Source: Glaciihabitans sp. (GTDB lineage: Bacteria > Actinomycetota > Actinomycetes > Actinomycetales > Microbacteriaceae). Taken from it: 64,000 nucleotides of DNA. Both the position numbers and the translations under genes were made by a program. The stretch is taken from NCBI GenBank assembly GCA_025464095.1, contig JAODMF010000021.1:1-64000 (forward strand), given 5' to 3'. The notes under the pieces were generated by a model that had not been told where the DNA came from, made no database searches, and worked only from the letters and a program-made list of their open reading frames with translations. Shown here in pieces: positions 25,227-34,295 of the stretch; within the stretch, counting starts at the first letter, position 1; each line of letters opens with the position of its first letter.

Positions 25227-26140
25227 CCTGGAACCCGCTCGAGCTTCCCCGACAGGACGGCCGGACCTTCGTGGTCACCGGTGGTGCGCGCGGAATCGGC
25301 TACTTCGTTGCCGAACAGCTCGCCTCTACCGGCGCGCGCGTCGTTATCGCCGCCCGGTCGAGGGAGCGCACGGATGCCGCCATCGCCTCGGTGCAGCGAT
25401 TCGTGCCCGGCGCCCGGGTCGAATTCCTGCAGTTGGACCTCGCATCACTGGCGTCGGTAAAGAAAGCGGCAGAGACCATCCACACGCTCGGGGGGATTGA
25501 CGGCCTCGTGCTGAACGCGGGCCTCACCTCGGGGTCACGAACCCGTACGGAGACCGAAGACGGCCTCGAACTGCTGTTCGGCACCAACTACCTCGGCCAC
25601 TTCGCCCTCACCGCGCAGTCGTTCGACGCCCTGCAGCCCAGGTCCCGCGTGGTCTCTCTCGGCAGCATGAGCACGCGACTCGCGAAAGCGCGGCCGGACG
25701 ACCTGATGGGCGAGGAGAAATACAGCCTGTCCCTCGCCTACGCCACCTCAAAGCACGGAATGCAGACCTTTGGTTTCGAGCTCGACCGGCGGCTGCGCGG
25801 TGCGGGGCTTCCGGTTGCGTCGTTGGTCGCGCATCCGGGATTCGCGCTCGATGGCCCCGCGGCGCGACGACCCGGCATCAACGACGTGTCGAGGGCGGCC
25901 AGGTTCGGACAGACGCTGAGCCGGTTCATGACCCAGGGTAAGGACCGCGGAGCGTGGCCGGTGGTGCGCGCGCTGATCGACCCGGATGCGCGCGGCGGTG
26001 AGTTCTACGGCCCGTCGCGTTCCGTGACCGGGCCTCCGGTCGCGATCCAGGCGGTCGCGCAGGACTACGACCTCGCCTTCGGTCGCGACCTGTGGGCGCG
26101 CAGCGAGGCCTGGACCGGCGTCACTTTCGACGTGAGCTAG
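25223..26140 (+). CDS. SDR-family oxidoreductase (retinol/protochlorophyllide-type)
   Basis: 305 residues. TGGARGIG cofactor loop near residue 20, LDLASLASV (adenine-binding Asp), NAGL near 92, and active-site YATSKHG (Tyr-x3-Lys) near 172. The length and RSRVVSLGSM...YSLSLAYATSK layout resemble the RDH/WWOX-like classical SDR group that uses NADP(H). Substrate unknown. GTG 25223 chosen because GGAGAAA lies 5 nt upstream and the long upstream frame has no SDR sequence. A short gap separates it from the convergent purL. Confidence 0.87.
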   Translation: MTWNPLELPRQDGRTFVVTGGARGIGYFVAEQLASTGARVVIAARSRERTDAAIASVQRFVPGARVEFLQLDLASLASVKKAAETIHTLGGIDGLVLNAGLTSGSRTRTETEDGLELLFGTNYLGHFALTAQSFDALQPRSRVVSLGSMSTRLAKARPDDLMGEEKYSLSLAYATSKHGMQTFGFELDRRLRGAGLPVASLVAHPGFALDGPAARRPGINDVSRAARFGQTLSRFMTQGKDRGAWPVVRALIDPDARGGEFYGPSRSVTGPPVAIQAVAQDYDLAFGRDLWARSEAWTGVTFDVS

Positions 26141-26174
26141 CCGTACCGGCTACAGCGGGGATCGGGCCGGGCGG

Positions 26175-28484
26175 CTACTGCCCGATGACCGGGCCGAACG
26201 CGTCGCTCAGGGTCGAACGGTGCACGCGGCGCAGTTCGTCGAGCTCCACGGTGAACTGGTCCTGGATCTCGAGCGCGCCACCGGCATCCGTCACACCGAT
26301 GCGCAGCACCGGGTAGCCGCGCCCCTCGCACAGTCCCTGGAACTTCACGTCGTCCTCGCGCGGCACGCTCACGATGACGCGGCCGGTCGATTCGCTGAAC
26401 AGGGCGGTAGCGGCATCCACGCCGTCACGCTGCATGATCTCGGTGATCCAGATGCGCGCGCCGACGCCGAAGCGCAGGGTCGCCTCGGCGAGTGCCTGCA
26501 CGAGGCCGCCATCGGCGAGGTCGTGCGCGCTGCCGATGAGGCTCTGGTCGCTGCCGGCGGCGATCAGAGCGGCGAGCTGCAGTTCCGCATCCAGATCGAC
26601 GACCGGCGGCCGACCGCCGAGGTGGTCATGGATTACGCCGGCCCAGGCCGAGCCGTCAAGCTCCAGCCCGGTCGTACCGAGCAGGTAGATGTTGTCGCCC
26701 TCGTCCTGCCACCCCGCCGGGATGCGCTTGGCGACATCGTCGATAACGCCCAGCACCGCGATGACCGGGGTCGGGTGGATCGGCACGTCGCCGGTCTGGT
26801 TGTAGAAACTGACGTTGCCGCCGGTGACCGGGATCTCCATCGCGAGGCAGCCGTCGGAGATGCCGGCGATCGCCTGGGAGAACTGCCACATCACCTCGGG
26901 GTTCTCCGGTGAGCCGAAGTTCAGGCAGTCGCTGACGGCGACCGGGGTGGCGCCGGTGACGGCGACGTTGCGGAAGGCCTCGGCGAGAGCGAGCTGCGCG
27001 CCCGCGTAGGGGTCGAGCTGGCAGAAACGGCCGTTGGCATCCGTCGCGACGGCGAAACCAAGGCCGCTCTCCTCGTCGACGCGCACCATGCCGCCGTCAT
27101 CCGGAAAGCTCAGGGCGGTGTTGCCCAGCACGTAGGTGTCGTACTGGTTGGTGATCCAGCTCTTGTCGGCGAGGTTCGCGCTGCCCAGCAGGCGGAGGGC
27201 CTGTTCGCGCAGCTCGTCGCCACTCGTCGGGCGCGAAAGCTTCGACGCCGAGTCGGCCTGCAGCGCGTCGATCCAGGCCGGGTACGCGACGGGGCGCTCG
27301 TACACGGGGCCATCGACGGCAACCGTGCGCGGCTCGACATTGACGATCTCCTCGCCGTGCCAGTTGATGATGAGGCGGCCGGTGTCGGTGACCTCGCCCA
27401 GGACGCTGGTCTCAACATCCCACTTGGCGGTCGCCGCGAGAAAGCCCTCGAGCTTCTCAGGCGTGACGATCGCCATCATGCGCTCCTGGCTCTCCGACAT
27501 GAGGATCTCCTCCGCCGTGAGGGTCGGGTCGCGCAACAGAACGCGCTCCAATTCGATGAACATGCCGCCGTCGCCATTCGACGCCAGCTCGCTGGTCGCG
27601 CAACTGATGCCGGCCGCACCGAGGTCCTGGATGCCCTCGACGAGCTCCTGCTGGAACAGCTCGAGGCAGCACTCGATCAGCACCTTCTCGGCGAACGGGT
27701 CGCCGACCTGCACGGCGGGCCGCTTGGTCGGGCCACCGGCACTGAAGCTGTCGCTGGCGAGAATGGATGCCCCGCCAATGCCGTCGCCACCGGTGCGGGC
27801 CCCGAACAGAACAACCTTGTTACCGACGCCCCGGGCGTTGGCGAGGTGCAGGTCTTCGTGCCGCAGAACGCCGACGGCCAGTGCGTTAACGAGCGGGTTG
27901 GCCTGGTACACGGAGTCGAAGTACGTCTCGCCGCCGATGTTCGGCAAGCCGAGGCAGTTGCCGTAGAAGCTGATGCCGCTGACCACGCCGTGCACGACGC
28001 GGGCGGTGTCCGGGTCGTCGATGCGTCCGAAGCGCAGCGCATCCATTACCGCAACCGGGCGCGCGCCCATGGAGATGATGTCGCGAACGATGCCGCCGAC
28101 CCCCGTTGCGGCACCCTGGAACGGCTCGATGTAGCTCGGGTGGTTGTGCGATTCGATCTTGAAGGTGACCGCCCAGCCGTTGCCGACATCCACTACGCCG
28201 GCGTTCTCGCCCATGCCGACCATGAGGTTCTTCTTCATCTTCTCGGAGACCTTCTGCCCGAACTGGCGCAGGTAGATCTTCGACGACTTGTACGAGCAGT
28301 GCTCGCTCCACATCACGGAATACATGGCGAGCTCGCCACTCGTGGGGCGCCGGCCGAGAATTTCGCGGATCTTCGCGTACTCGTCTTCCTTGAGGCCGAG
28401 GGCAGCCCACGGCTGCTCCCGCTCGGGCGTCGCCGCCGCGTTCGAAACGGAGTCAACGGTGACGACAGAGGGGGAATTGCTCAC
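26175..28484 (-). CDS. purL: Phosphoribosylformylglycinamidine synthase subunit PurL
   Basis: 769-residue small-type PurL, the ATP-dependent synthase that works with PurQ (glutaminase) and PurS to make FGAM. Landmarks are [70 protein letters not shown] and GGVQALAEA-like C-terminal domain sequence. Start set at GTG 28484, 11 nt after AGGAG; the ATG at 28523 would add 13 residues not typical of the family. purQ and purS lie 2.2 kb upstream, separated by the mscS gene on the other strand. Confidence 0.96.
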   Translation of the reverse strand: MSNSPSVVTVDSVSNAAATPEREQPWAALGLKEDEYAKIREILGRRPTSGELAMYSVMWSEHCSYKSSKIYLRQFGQKVSEKMKKNLMVGMGENAGVVDVGNGWAVTFKIESHNHPSYIEPFQGAATGVGGIVRDIISMGARPVAVMDALRFGRIDDPDTARVVHGVVSGISFYGNCLGLPNIGGETYFDSVYQANPLVNALAVGVLRHEDLHLANARGVGNKVVLFGARTGGDGIGGASILASDSFSAGGPTKRPAVQVGDPFAEKVLIECCLELFQQELVEGIQDLGAAGISCATSELASNGDGGMFIELERVLLRDPTLTAEEILMSESQERMMAIVTPEKLEGFLAATAKWDVETSVLGEVTDTGRLIINWHGEEIVNVEPRTVAVDGPVYERPVAYPAWIDALQADSASKLSRPTSGDELREQALRLLGSANLADKSWITNQYDTYVLGNTALSFPDDGGMVRVDEESGLGFAVATDANGRFCQLDPYAGAQLALAEAFRNVAVTGATPVAVSDCLNFGSPENPEVMWQFSQAIAGISDGCLAMEIPVTGGNVSFYNQTGDVPIHPTPVIAVLGVIDDVAKRIPAGWQDEGDNIYLLGTTGLELDGSAWAGVIHDHLGGRPPVVDLDAELQLAALIAAGSDQSLIGSAHDLADGGLVQALAEATLRFGVGARIWITEIMQRDGVDAATALFSESTGRVIVSVPREDDVKFQGLCEGRGYPVLRIGVTDAGGALEIQDQFTVELDELRRVHRSTLSDAFGPVIGQ

Positions 28485-28565
28485 GACGGTGAAGGCTCCT
28501 GAATTGAGGGCGTGCCGGTCCATCCAATTCTATCCGGAGCTGTCCACCAGCCGTCGTCGCGGGGG

Positions 28566-29094
28566 TTGGTGAGGGGGTGGGTGTTGGGTGGCGGGTGCTG
28601 GTGGCGGGTGCTGGGTGCTCGTGGCGGGGGAAACGTGCTCCTGGCGGGAGAAACGTGCCGCTGGCGAGCGAAAACGTGCTCCTGGTGAGATGTCGTGGTG
28701 GGGGAAAAGTCGTGCTGGCGGGGGAAAGTTACCGTTTACCCGTGCTGGGCCCGGCTGCGTGACCTCGTGGCGGGAGCAATGTGCTGGTGGCGGGAGCCTA
28801 GGCTCCCGCCACCTCGCAAGAACTCCCGCCGAGGGCGCCACAACCCCCGCCGCGCGGATGTTTCCCCCGCCGAGCCACGCCGGCGCCGCGCAATAACCCC
28901 CGCCGCGCGCGCTTTTAGCCCACACAACTCTCGCAAGTGCGCCACATCCCCCGCCATCCCGCCGCATCCCCCGCCACGAGCACGTTTCCCCCGCGAGCAG
29001 CGCACGCCAACCAGCACGGCCCACAACCCCACCGCCACCAGCACCCCCCCCACCAGCACCCCCCCACCAGCACCCCACCACCCCCACCGGCTTG
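28566..29094. repeat. Large imperfect inverted repeat built of about 20-bp motifs
   Basis: From 28589 to 28784 the plus strand carries about eight tandem variants of a roughly 20-bp unit, consensus CTGGCGGGRGAAACGTGCTC. From 28800 to about 29094 the complementary CCCGCC/TTTCCCCCGCC units appear instead. The ends also match: GGTTGGTGAGGGGGTGGG on the left, CCACCACCCCCACC on the right. The centre is a perfect 28-bp palindrome. No gene is supported in 28485-29149. Confidence 0.75.
28786..28813. repeat. Perfect 28-bp palindrome at the centre of the motif array
   Basis: Left half GGTGGCGGGAGCCT (28786-28799), right half its exact reverse complement (28800-28813). It marks the point where the motif array switches strand. 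Confidence 0.9.
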
Positions 29095-29144
29095 GCGCTC
29101 GGCGGCCACATCCGTAGCGTGGATGGTTGGCGCACGAGGAGGAG
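29092..29144 (+). promoter_or_regulatory. mscS promoter and ribosome binding site
   Basis: TTGGCG (29092-29097), 17-bp spacer, TAGCGT (29115-29120), then GAGGAGGAG (29136-29144) 5 nt before GTG 29150. Confidence 0.6.
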
Positions 29145-29149
29145 ATGAC

Positions 29150-30427
29150 GTGTTCGAGTGGAAATCCTGGGTCGGCCTGGCCGTCGGAGTCGGAATCGGC
29201 CTGATCGCGGCCCTGCTGGTGATGGCGCTGACCGCGCTGATCGTGCGGGCGGCGTCGCGGCGCAGGGAGTGGGGCCGCGTCCTCAGCAGCACCGCGCGGC
29301 ATCCGTATCGCCTGCTGCTGGCGGTCGGCGCCGTGTGGACGGCCGTGAACGCGACTCTCCCCGACAACACCTATCGCGGCCAAATCAACCACATCTTCCT
29401 GATCGCGATCATCGCCATGGCGACCTGGTTTGCGGCCGCACTGGTGAGCTTCCTGCTCGGCCTGGCAATGGGCCGGTACCACATAGACGTGCCCGACAAC
29501 CGCCTGCGTCGACGGGTGCAAACGCAGCTGATCATTGTCCGCCGGCTCGCCGGTGTGATTATCGTCATTGTTGGGATCGCGTCGATCCTGCTCACCTTCC
29601 CCGGCGTGCAGGCCGTCGGCGCGAGTGTGCTCGCATCGGCGGGGGTAATCAGCGTCATCGGCGGCATCGCGGCGCAGTCAACCCTCGCCAACATCTTCGC
29701 CGGGGTGCAGCTGGCATTCAATGACGCCTTGCGAGTGGATGACGTGGTCGTGGTCCAGGAGCAGTGGGGACGCATCGAAGAGATCACCCTCACCTACGTC
29801 GTCATGCACATCTGGGACGACCGCCGCCTCGTGCTGCCCTCCACCTACTTCACGACCACGCCGTTTGAGAACTGGACGCGCCACTCGAGCGAGCTGCTCG
29901 GCTCGGTCGAGTTCGACCTCGACTGGCGCGTGAGCCCGGCGCGGATGCGCACGCAGCTGGATGACATCCTCAGTCGCACGAAGCTTTGGGACGGACGAAC
30001 CGCGGTGCTACAGGTCACGGATGCCGTTGCCGGCTACGTGCGCGTGCGCGTTCTCGTGACCGCGTCGGATGCGCCAACGCTGTTCGATCTTCGCTGCTAC
30101 GTGAGGGAGGCGGTGGTGGAGTGGCTCCACGAGCAGGAGCCTGGTGGCATCCCCCGCGCCAGGATCCAACTGATGGACGACGACGGCCGCAAGGCGGAGG
30201 TCGGCAAGCGCGAGGTCGGCAAGGCTGACGGCGACAAGCGGGAGGCAGGCAAGCGGGACGCCGGCAAGGCCGACGGCGACAAGCGGGACGCCGGCAAGGC
30301 GAAACCGGTCGAGACGAACACCGACTCCGCCGGACTGTTTACCGGCACGGCAGACGCGGAGCAGCGCGCGAGCCACTTCACATCCAATATCCCGATCGTG
30401 GGTGAGCAGCCCAACCGCGACGCCTGA
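29150..30427 (+). CDS. MscS family mechanosensitive channel
   Basis: 425-residue small-conductance-type channel that releases solutes under hypo-osmotic stress. Four hydrophobic segments lie within residues 1-190. The pore helix region reads VGASVLASAGVISVIGGIAAQSTLANIFAGVQLAFNDALRVDD, followed by the beta domain (VDDVVVVQEQWGRIEEITLTYVVMHIWDDRRLVLPSTYF) as in MscS. The C-terminal ~70 residues are a Lys/Asp-rich repeat (GKREVGKADGDKREAGKRD) not found in E. coli MscS. GTG 29150 has a strong GAGGAGGAG. Both flanks carry the same 20-bp DNA motif arrays. Confidence 0.9.
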   Translation: MFEWKSWVGLAVGVGIGLIAALLVMALTALIVRAASRRREWGRVLSSTARHPYRLLLAVGAVWTAVNATLPDNTYRGQINHIFLIAIIAMATWFAAALVSFLLGLAMGRYHIDVPDNRLRRRVQTQLIIVRRLAGVIIVIVGIASILLTFPGVQAVGASVLASAGVISVIGGIAAQSTLANIFAGVQLAFNDALRVDDVVVVQEQWGRIEEITLTYVVMHIWDDRRLVLPSTYFTTTPFENWTRHSSELLGSVEFDLDWRVSPARMRTQLDDILSRTKLWDGRTAVLQVTDAVAGYVRVRVLVTASDAPTLFDLRCYVREAVVEWLHEQEPGGIPRARIQLMDDDGRKAEVGKREVGKADGDKREAGKRDAGKADGDKRDAGKAKPVETNTDSAGLFTGTADAEQRASHFTSNIPIVGEQPNRDA

Positions 30428-30712
30428 CTTGCCCGACGCCTGACTTGACTCGCGGCGGGGGAAACGGCCGTGGCGGGGGAAACGTCGTGCTGGCGGGAGA
30501 ACCGCTGTGGCGGGAGAAACGCGCGTGGCCGGAGAAACGGCTGTGTCTGCGCTCGCGACGTTGAGCCGCACTCGCGCGGCCTGGCGGCCGACCTCGCGGT
30601 CTCGCAGGCGAACTGGCGACCCGCGCGGCCTGGCGGCCAACCCCGGCGCGCGCAGCCGACCGCGGCCGAGCCGGGCAGCCGACCCCCGCCGACCCCCGCA
30701 CTCGCAACAGAA
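30428..30712. repeat. Second GGCGGG-GAAAC motif array downstream of mscS
   Basis: Between 30451 and 30540 there are five variants of the same motif as upstream of mscS (GGCGGGGGAAACG, GGCGGGAGAACCG, GGCGGGAGAAACG, GGCCGGAGAAACG). A 17-bp direct repeat CGCGCGGCCTGGCGGCC follows at 30573-30589 and 30622-30638. The end is CCCCCGC-rich, partly complementary to the start. No gene is supported. Confidence 0.7.
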
Positions 30713-31411
30713 CTAAACGGCCTGCAACGCCCGTATCGCGCTGGTGAAGAAGGCGATCCCGTCGGTTCCCGATGCCATCGCTTCGGGCATGTCCGGGCCA
30801 AACCCGGCCTCGGTTGCGTGCTCCGGGTGCGGCATGAGGCCGACGACGTTGCCCCGCTCGTTCGAGACGCCGGCGATCTCATTGATCGACCCGTTCGGGT
30901 TGACGTCGAGGTAGCGGAACACGACCTGACCGTTGCCTTCGACGCGGGCGATGGTCTCGGCGTCGGCGACGTAGCGGCCGTCCGCGTTCTTCATCGGGAT
31001 GATGATCTCGGCGCCGGCGGCGAACTCGTTGGTCCACGCGGTGTCCGAGTTCTCGACGCGCATCTTCTGGTCACGGCGGATGAACTGCTGGTGAGCGTTC
31101 CGTGTGTGCGCACCGGGCACGAGCCGCGCCTCGGCGAGCATCTGGAAGCCGTTGCAGATTCCGAGCACGGGAACGCCTTTGTTCGCGGCATCGATGACCT
31201 CGGACATGATGGGCGCGAAGCTCGCGATCGCACCCGCACGGAGGTAGTCGCCGTAGGCGAATCCGCCGGGCAGGATGACCGCATCCACACCCTGCAGGTC
31301 GTGGTCCCCGTGCCAGAGCGCAACCGGCGTCGCTCCCGCGATTCGCACGGCGCGCTGCGCGTCCCGGTCGTCGAGCGACCCGGGAAAGGTGATGACGCCG
31401 ATACGGGTCAC
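30713..31411 (-). CDS. purQ: Phosphoribosylformylglycinamidine synthase subunit PurQ
   Basis: 232-residue class I glutamine amidotransferase supplying ammonia to Pur[13 protein letters not shown] at the N-terminus, the nucleophile motif GICNGFQML (Cys near 87) and the catalytic [10 protein letters not shown] (His, Glu) near 195 are present. It overlaps purS by 4 bp. Confidence 0.96.
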   Translation of the reverse strand: MTRIGVITFPGSLDDRDAQRAVRIAGATPVALWHGDHDLQGVDAVILPGGFAYGDYLRAGAIASFAPIMSEVIDAANKGVPVLGICNGFQMLAEARLVPGAHTRNAHQQFIRRDQKMRVENSDTAWTNEFAAGAEIIIPMKNADGRYVADAETIARVEGNGQVVFRYLDVNPNGSINEIAGVSNERGNVVGLMPHPEHATEAGFGPDMPEAMASGTDGIAFFTSAIRALQAV

Positions 31412-31656
31412 TCGGTGACCTCGATGCTCACGACATCCTCGATGACCGAGTTCGAGAACATGTCTGCGGCCAGTTCGCGCACGTCGGCGAGGATCGCGTC
31501 ATCCACCGGTCCGTCGACGGTGACCTCGAAGCGCTTGCCGATACGCACCGAGGTGTACGCGGTCTTGCCGAGGCGGCTGAGGGCGCCGACGACGGCTTTG
31601 CCCTGGGGGTCGAGCAGTTCAGCCTTCGGCATGACTTCGACGACGATTGTGGGCAC
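31408..31656 (-). CDS. purS: Phosphoribosylformylglycinamidine synthase subunit PurS
   Basis: 82-residue small subunit that bridges PurL and Pur[22 protein letters not shown] and the [10 protein letters not shown] segment are characteristic. The GTG at 31656 follows GGAG; the longer in-frame ATG lacks family similarity. A TAGGCT box at 31695-31700 is a candidate -10 for the purSQ operon. Confidence 0.93.
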   Translation of the reverse strand: MPTIVVEVMPKAELLDPQGKAVVGALSRLGKTAYTSVRIGKRFEVTVDGPVDDAILADVRELAADMFSNSVIEDVVSIEVTE

Positions 31657-31734
31657 CAGTAACTCCGTTAGCTTCGCCTGCGGTGGATGCTGCAAGCCTA
31701 CCCGAGGCCAGGTACCGCGATCGGTGACAGGCCC

Positions 31735-32493
31735 TCACGCTCGGACCGGAACCAGACCCGCTTCTGCAAGGGCGAACTGCACCCAGTCGCGATAGCCGGT
31801 GACACTTGGATGAAACTGGTCGCTGGCGAAGAAGTCGGCCGTGTACTGCGGGGCCGGTGGCGACATTGTTACACCGGGTTCGCCCTGCACGAAGGCACGG
31901 GCCGCGGCTTCGAGGCTCCGCGAATGCAGCCAGAGCGTCCAGCGCAGCGGATTGGGCAGCGCCTCGAAATACTGGAACGCGGGAAGGCTCGACACCAGGA
32001 TCGTGGCGGCGGGACTCACCGAACGAAGCCTCCGCACGATCGTGCGCACGTCCCGCCGAAACGCGGTGCGCGAGCGCAGGCCGAGGGCGTCGTTCGCTCC
32101 GACGCTGAGAAAGACGACGTCGTACTGCTGCTCGCTCGCGTCGCCGAGAAAGCGCTCGATGATGTCGCGGGACGTCGCGCCGTTCTCGCCGATGGCTCGC
32201 CAGGTCGCGCCGCAGCCGAGTTGCGCGGACAGTGCTCGGGCAAGGTGGCCGGGCAGCGCATCATCCTGCGTCTCGGCGCCAACACCCGCTGCGGTCGAAT
32301 CGCCGAGCACGAGAATGGAGATCGGGTCTGGTCCTTCGACGGAGCCGGACCACGGCAGAGCGGCATCCGGAAGCCGGGGGATGACACGTCGCGCGCGACG
32401 CCCCTGCGGCAGCAGCACGGGCCCGAGCGCGATCGCGATCAGTCGGCTCGCAAGGACGGTCACGGGAACCTTCACGCGAGCGGCCTTCTGCAC
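31735..32493 (-). CDS. SGNH/GDSL hydrolase, membrane-anchored
   Basis: 252 residues. A hydrophobic N-terminal segment (about 10-27) suggests a membrane anchor or uncleaved signal. Block I ILVLGDSTAAGVGAE holds the catalytic Ser, block III VGANDA the Asn, and block V FHPS the Asp-His pair (DQFHPS near residue 225). It is likely an extracytoplasmic lipase or esterase; substrate unknown. GTG 32493 is 7 nt after TATACT. The gene starts 31 bp after the upstream VOC gene. Confidence 0.85.
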   Translation of the reverse strand: MQKAARVKVPVTVLASRLIAIALGPVLLPQGRRARRVIPRLPDAALPWSGSVEGPDPISILVLGDSTAAGVGAETQDDALPGHLARALSAQLGCGATWRAIGENGATSRDIIERFLGDASEQQYDVVFLSVGANDALGLRSRTAFRRDVRTIVRRLRSVSPAATILVSSLPAFQYFEALPNPLRWTLWLHSRSLEAAARAFVQGEPGVTMSPPAPQYTADFFASDQFHPSVTGYRDWVQFALAEAGLVPVRA

Positions 32494-32524
32494 GGAGGGA
32501 AGTATATGCCGGGCATCCTGAGCC

Positions 32525-33394
32525 TTAGCGTGGCGTCGTGACGGTGATGAGGTTGGCCCACGGGTCGTCAAACGAGACGGTTTGGCCATCGTCGCGGGTG
32601 GGCACGCCGTAGTGCTTCATGCGTTCGCCCAGTGCTCCGATGTCGTCGGATGTCGGTACGACGATGTCTACCCGGCCGAGCCCAAGGGTTCTCGCCCGCC
32701 GGCCTGCGCCCCGCGAGTTCCACACGTTCATAGCCATGTGGTGGTGGTAGCCGCCGGCGCTGACAAACACCGCCTGGCCGGGAATCTCGATGGTCTGGTC
32801 AAAGCCGAGGCGCGTCACGTAGAACTCCTGCGCGCTCGCGGTGTCGCCAACGGAGAGGTGCACGTGGCCGACGACCGCACCGCCATCCACCGGGTTGTCG
32901 ATGACCTCGTCGGTGAGGTTCTCCTGCAAAAATGCGTTGGGGTCGAGATAAACGGTCCCCATTTCGAGCGAGCCGTGCGTCCAGCTCCAGAGAGAGCGGT
33001 CGCGGTCCCAGTAGAGCTCCACGCCGTTGCCCTCCGGGTCGGTGAAGTAGAAGGCCTTGCTCACCAGGTGGTCGGAACTGCCGGTGAAGGAGTGCGGATA
33101 CTTCTGCGCAACCGAGTAGACGGCAGCGGCAAGCGCACGCTCCGTGTCGAAGAGGATCGCGGTGTGGAAGAGGCCCGCCTCGTGCGGCGCCGCATGCTTC
33201 AGTTCCGGGGAGTGCTCGAGGATCATGACGGCCGACGCCCCGCGACCGAGCGTCACGGTGCCGTTCGATTCCGTGAGCACCTGCAGTGCGACGGCGTCAC
33301 GGTAGAACCGGGTCTCGGCGTCGAGGTCGGCGACGAGCAGGGTCACCGGCCCCATGGCCGTGTCGGCGGCAAGCTGGTCCATTCGCGCATCCAT
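32525..33394 (-). CDS. VOC family dioxygenase (catechol 2,3-dioxygenase / CatE-MhqA-like)
   Basis: 289 residues with two vicinal-oxygen-chelate modules. Module 1 (about 14-135) has LFHTAILF and DPEGNGVELYWDR; module 2 (about 165-289) has GHVHLSVGD and GGYHHHMAMNVWNSRG. The His and Glu residues are candidate iron ligands. The pattern matches Bacillus CatE/MhqA-type ring-cleavage enzymes that detoxify catechols and quinones (known family; assignment by eye). ATG 33394 lies 6 nt after TAGCAT, inside a MarR-type palindrome, so repression relieved by quinone-like compounds is plausible. Confidence 0.85.
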   Translation of the reverse strand: MDARMDQLAADTAMGPVTLLVADLDAETRFYRDAVALQVLTESNGTVTLGRGASAVMILEHSPELKHAAPHEAGLFHTAILFDTERALAAAVYSVAQKYPHSFTGSSDHLVSKAFYFTDPEGNGVELYWDRDRSLWSWTHGSLEMGTVYLDPNAFLQENLTDEVIDNPVDGGAVVGHVHLSVGDTASAQEFYVTRLGFDQTIEIPGQAVFVSAGGYHHHMAMNVWNSRGAGRRARTLGLGRVDIVVPTSDDIGALGERMKHYGVPTRDDGQTVSFDDPWANLITVTTPR

Positions 33395-33413
33395 TAGTTG
33401 ATGCTACAACTAA
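33394..33413. promoter_or_regulatory. MarR-type operator over the VOC promoter
   Basis: TTAGTTG-ATGCTA-CAACTAA: 7-bp arms, perfect, covering the -10-like box and touching the start codon of the VOC gene. Closely resembles the palindrome before the MFS gene at 63946-63963. Confidence 0.75.
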
Positions 33414-33449
33414 ATGCGGTTCAGGATGCCTGTCCGGACCGCTCCGAGA

Positions 33450-34295
33450 TCACGCGCCGGTGAGTCGCTCGATCAGTTCCCGATAGCGGGCCGCGGTGCG
33501 CTCGACGATGTCCGCCGGGAGGACGGGTGGTTCGCCCGACCTGTCCCAGTTGGCCAACAGCCAGTTGCGGACGATCTGCTTGTCGAAACTGGCCGTGCGG
33601 TCGCCCGAGGCGTACACCGCGGCATCCCAGTACCGGCTGCTGTCCGAGGTGAGTACCTCGTCCGCGAGGGTAATGGTGTCGTCGTCGTTCCCGAACTCGA
33701 ACTTGGTATCCGCCAGGATGACGCCACGCGATTCGGCAATAGCGGATGCGCGCGAGAACACCTCGAGCGACAGTTCGCGCAGCCGGCTCGCGACGCCGGC
33801 GCCCACCAGCTCGACCGTGCGGTCGAACGTGATGTTCTCGTCGTGCTGGCCCATCGGGGCCTTCCAGGCCGGCGTATAAATGGGCTCGGGCAACTGGTCG
33901 CCATCCCGAAGCCCCGCGGGGAGCGGCACCCCGCACACGCTCTGGCTCTGCTGGTACTCGACCCACCCGCTGCCGGAGAGGTAGCCGCGCACCACGCACT
34001 CGATGGGGAACATGTCCAGCGACTTGACGACCATCGAGCGCCCGGCGACGTCAGCCGGCAGGGCAACAGCCCCGGGGGCCGCGAGGTGGTTCGGAATGCC
34101 GTCGAGCTGGTCGAACCACCACAGGCTCAGTTGGGTCAGCAGTTCGCCCTTGCCCGGGATGGGCGGCTCGAGCAGGTGATCGAACGCGCTGACCCGGTCG
34201 CTCGCCACCATCAGAACACGGTCGGGATGCGCATCCGACGCATAGAGGTCGCGCACCTTGCCGGAGTAGGTGTGGGTCCACCCGGGGATCTCCAT
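33450..34295 (-). CDS. purC: SAICAR synthetase
   Basis: 281 residues. Joins CAIR and aspartate with ATP in purine synthesis. GKVRDLY near residue 12, ASDRVSAFD, PIPGKGELLTQLSLWWF, ECVVRGYLSGSGW and the ADTKFEFG motif are diagnostic. The ATG overlaps the purD stop by one base (TGATG), so the two are coupled. Confidence 0.97.
   Translation of the reverse strand: MEIPGWTHTYSGKVRDLYASDAHPDRVLMVASDRVSAFDHLLEPPIPGKGELLTQLSLWWFDQLDGIPNHLAAPGAVALPADVAGRSMVVKSLDMFPIECVVRGYLSGSGWVEYQQSQSVCGVPLPAGLRDGDQLPEPIYTPAWKAPMGQHDENITFDRTVELVGAGVASRLRELSLEVFSRASAIAESRGVILADTKFEFGNDDDTITLADEVLTSDSSRYWDAAVYASGDRTASFDKQIVRNWLLANWDRSGEPPVLPADIVERTAARYRELIERLTGA

Noticed and set aside
28577-29117. Overlapping small frames in the motif array
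   Set aside because: Frames exist on both strands only because the repeats lack stops; Trp/Gly/Pro-rich products and no ribosome site.
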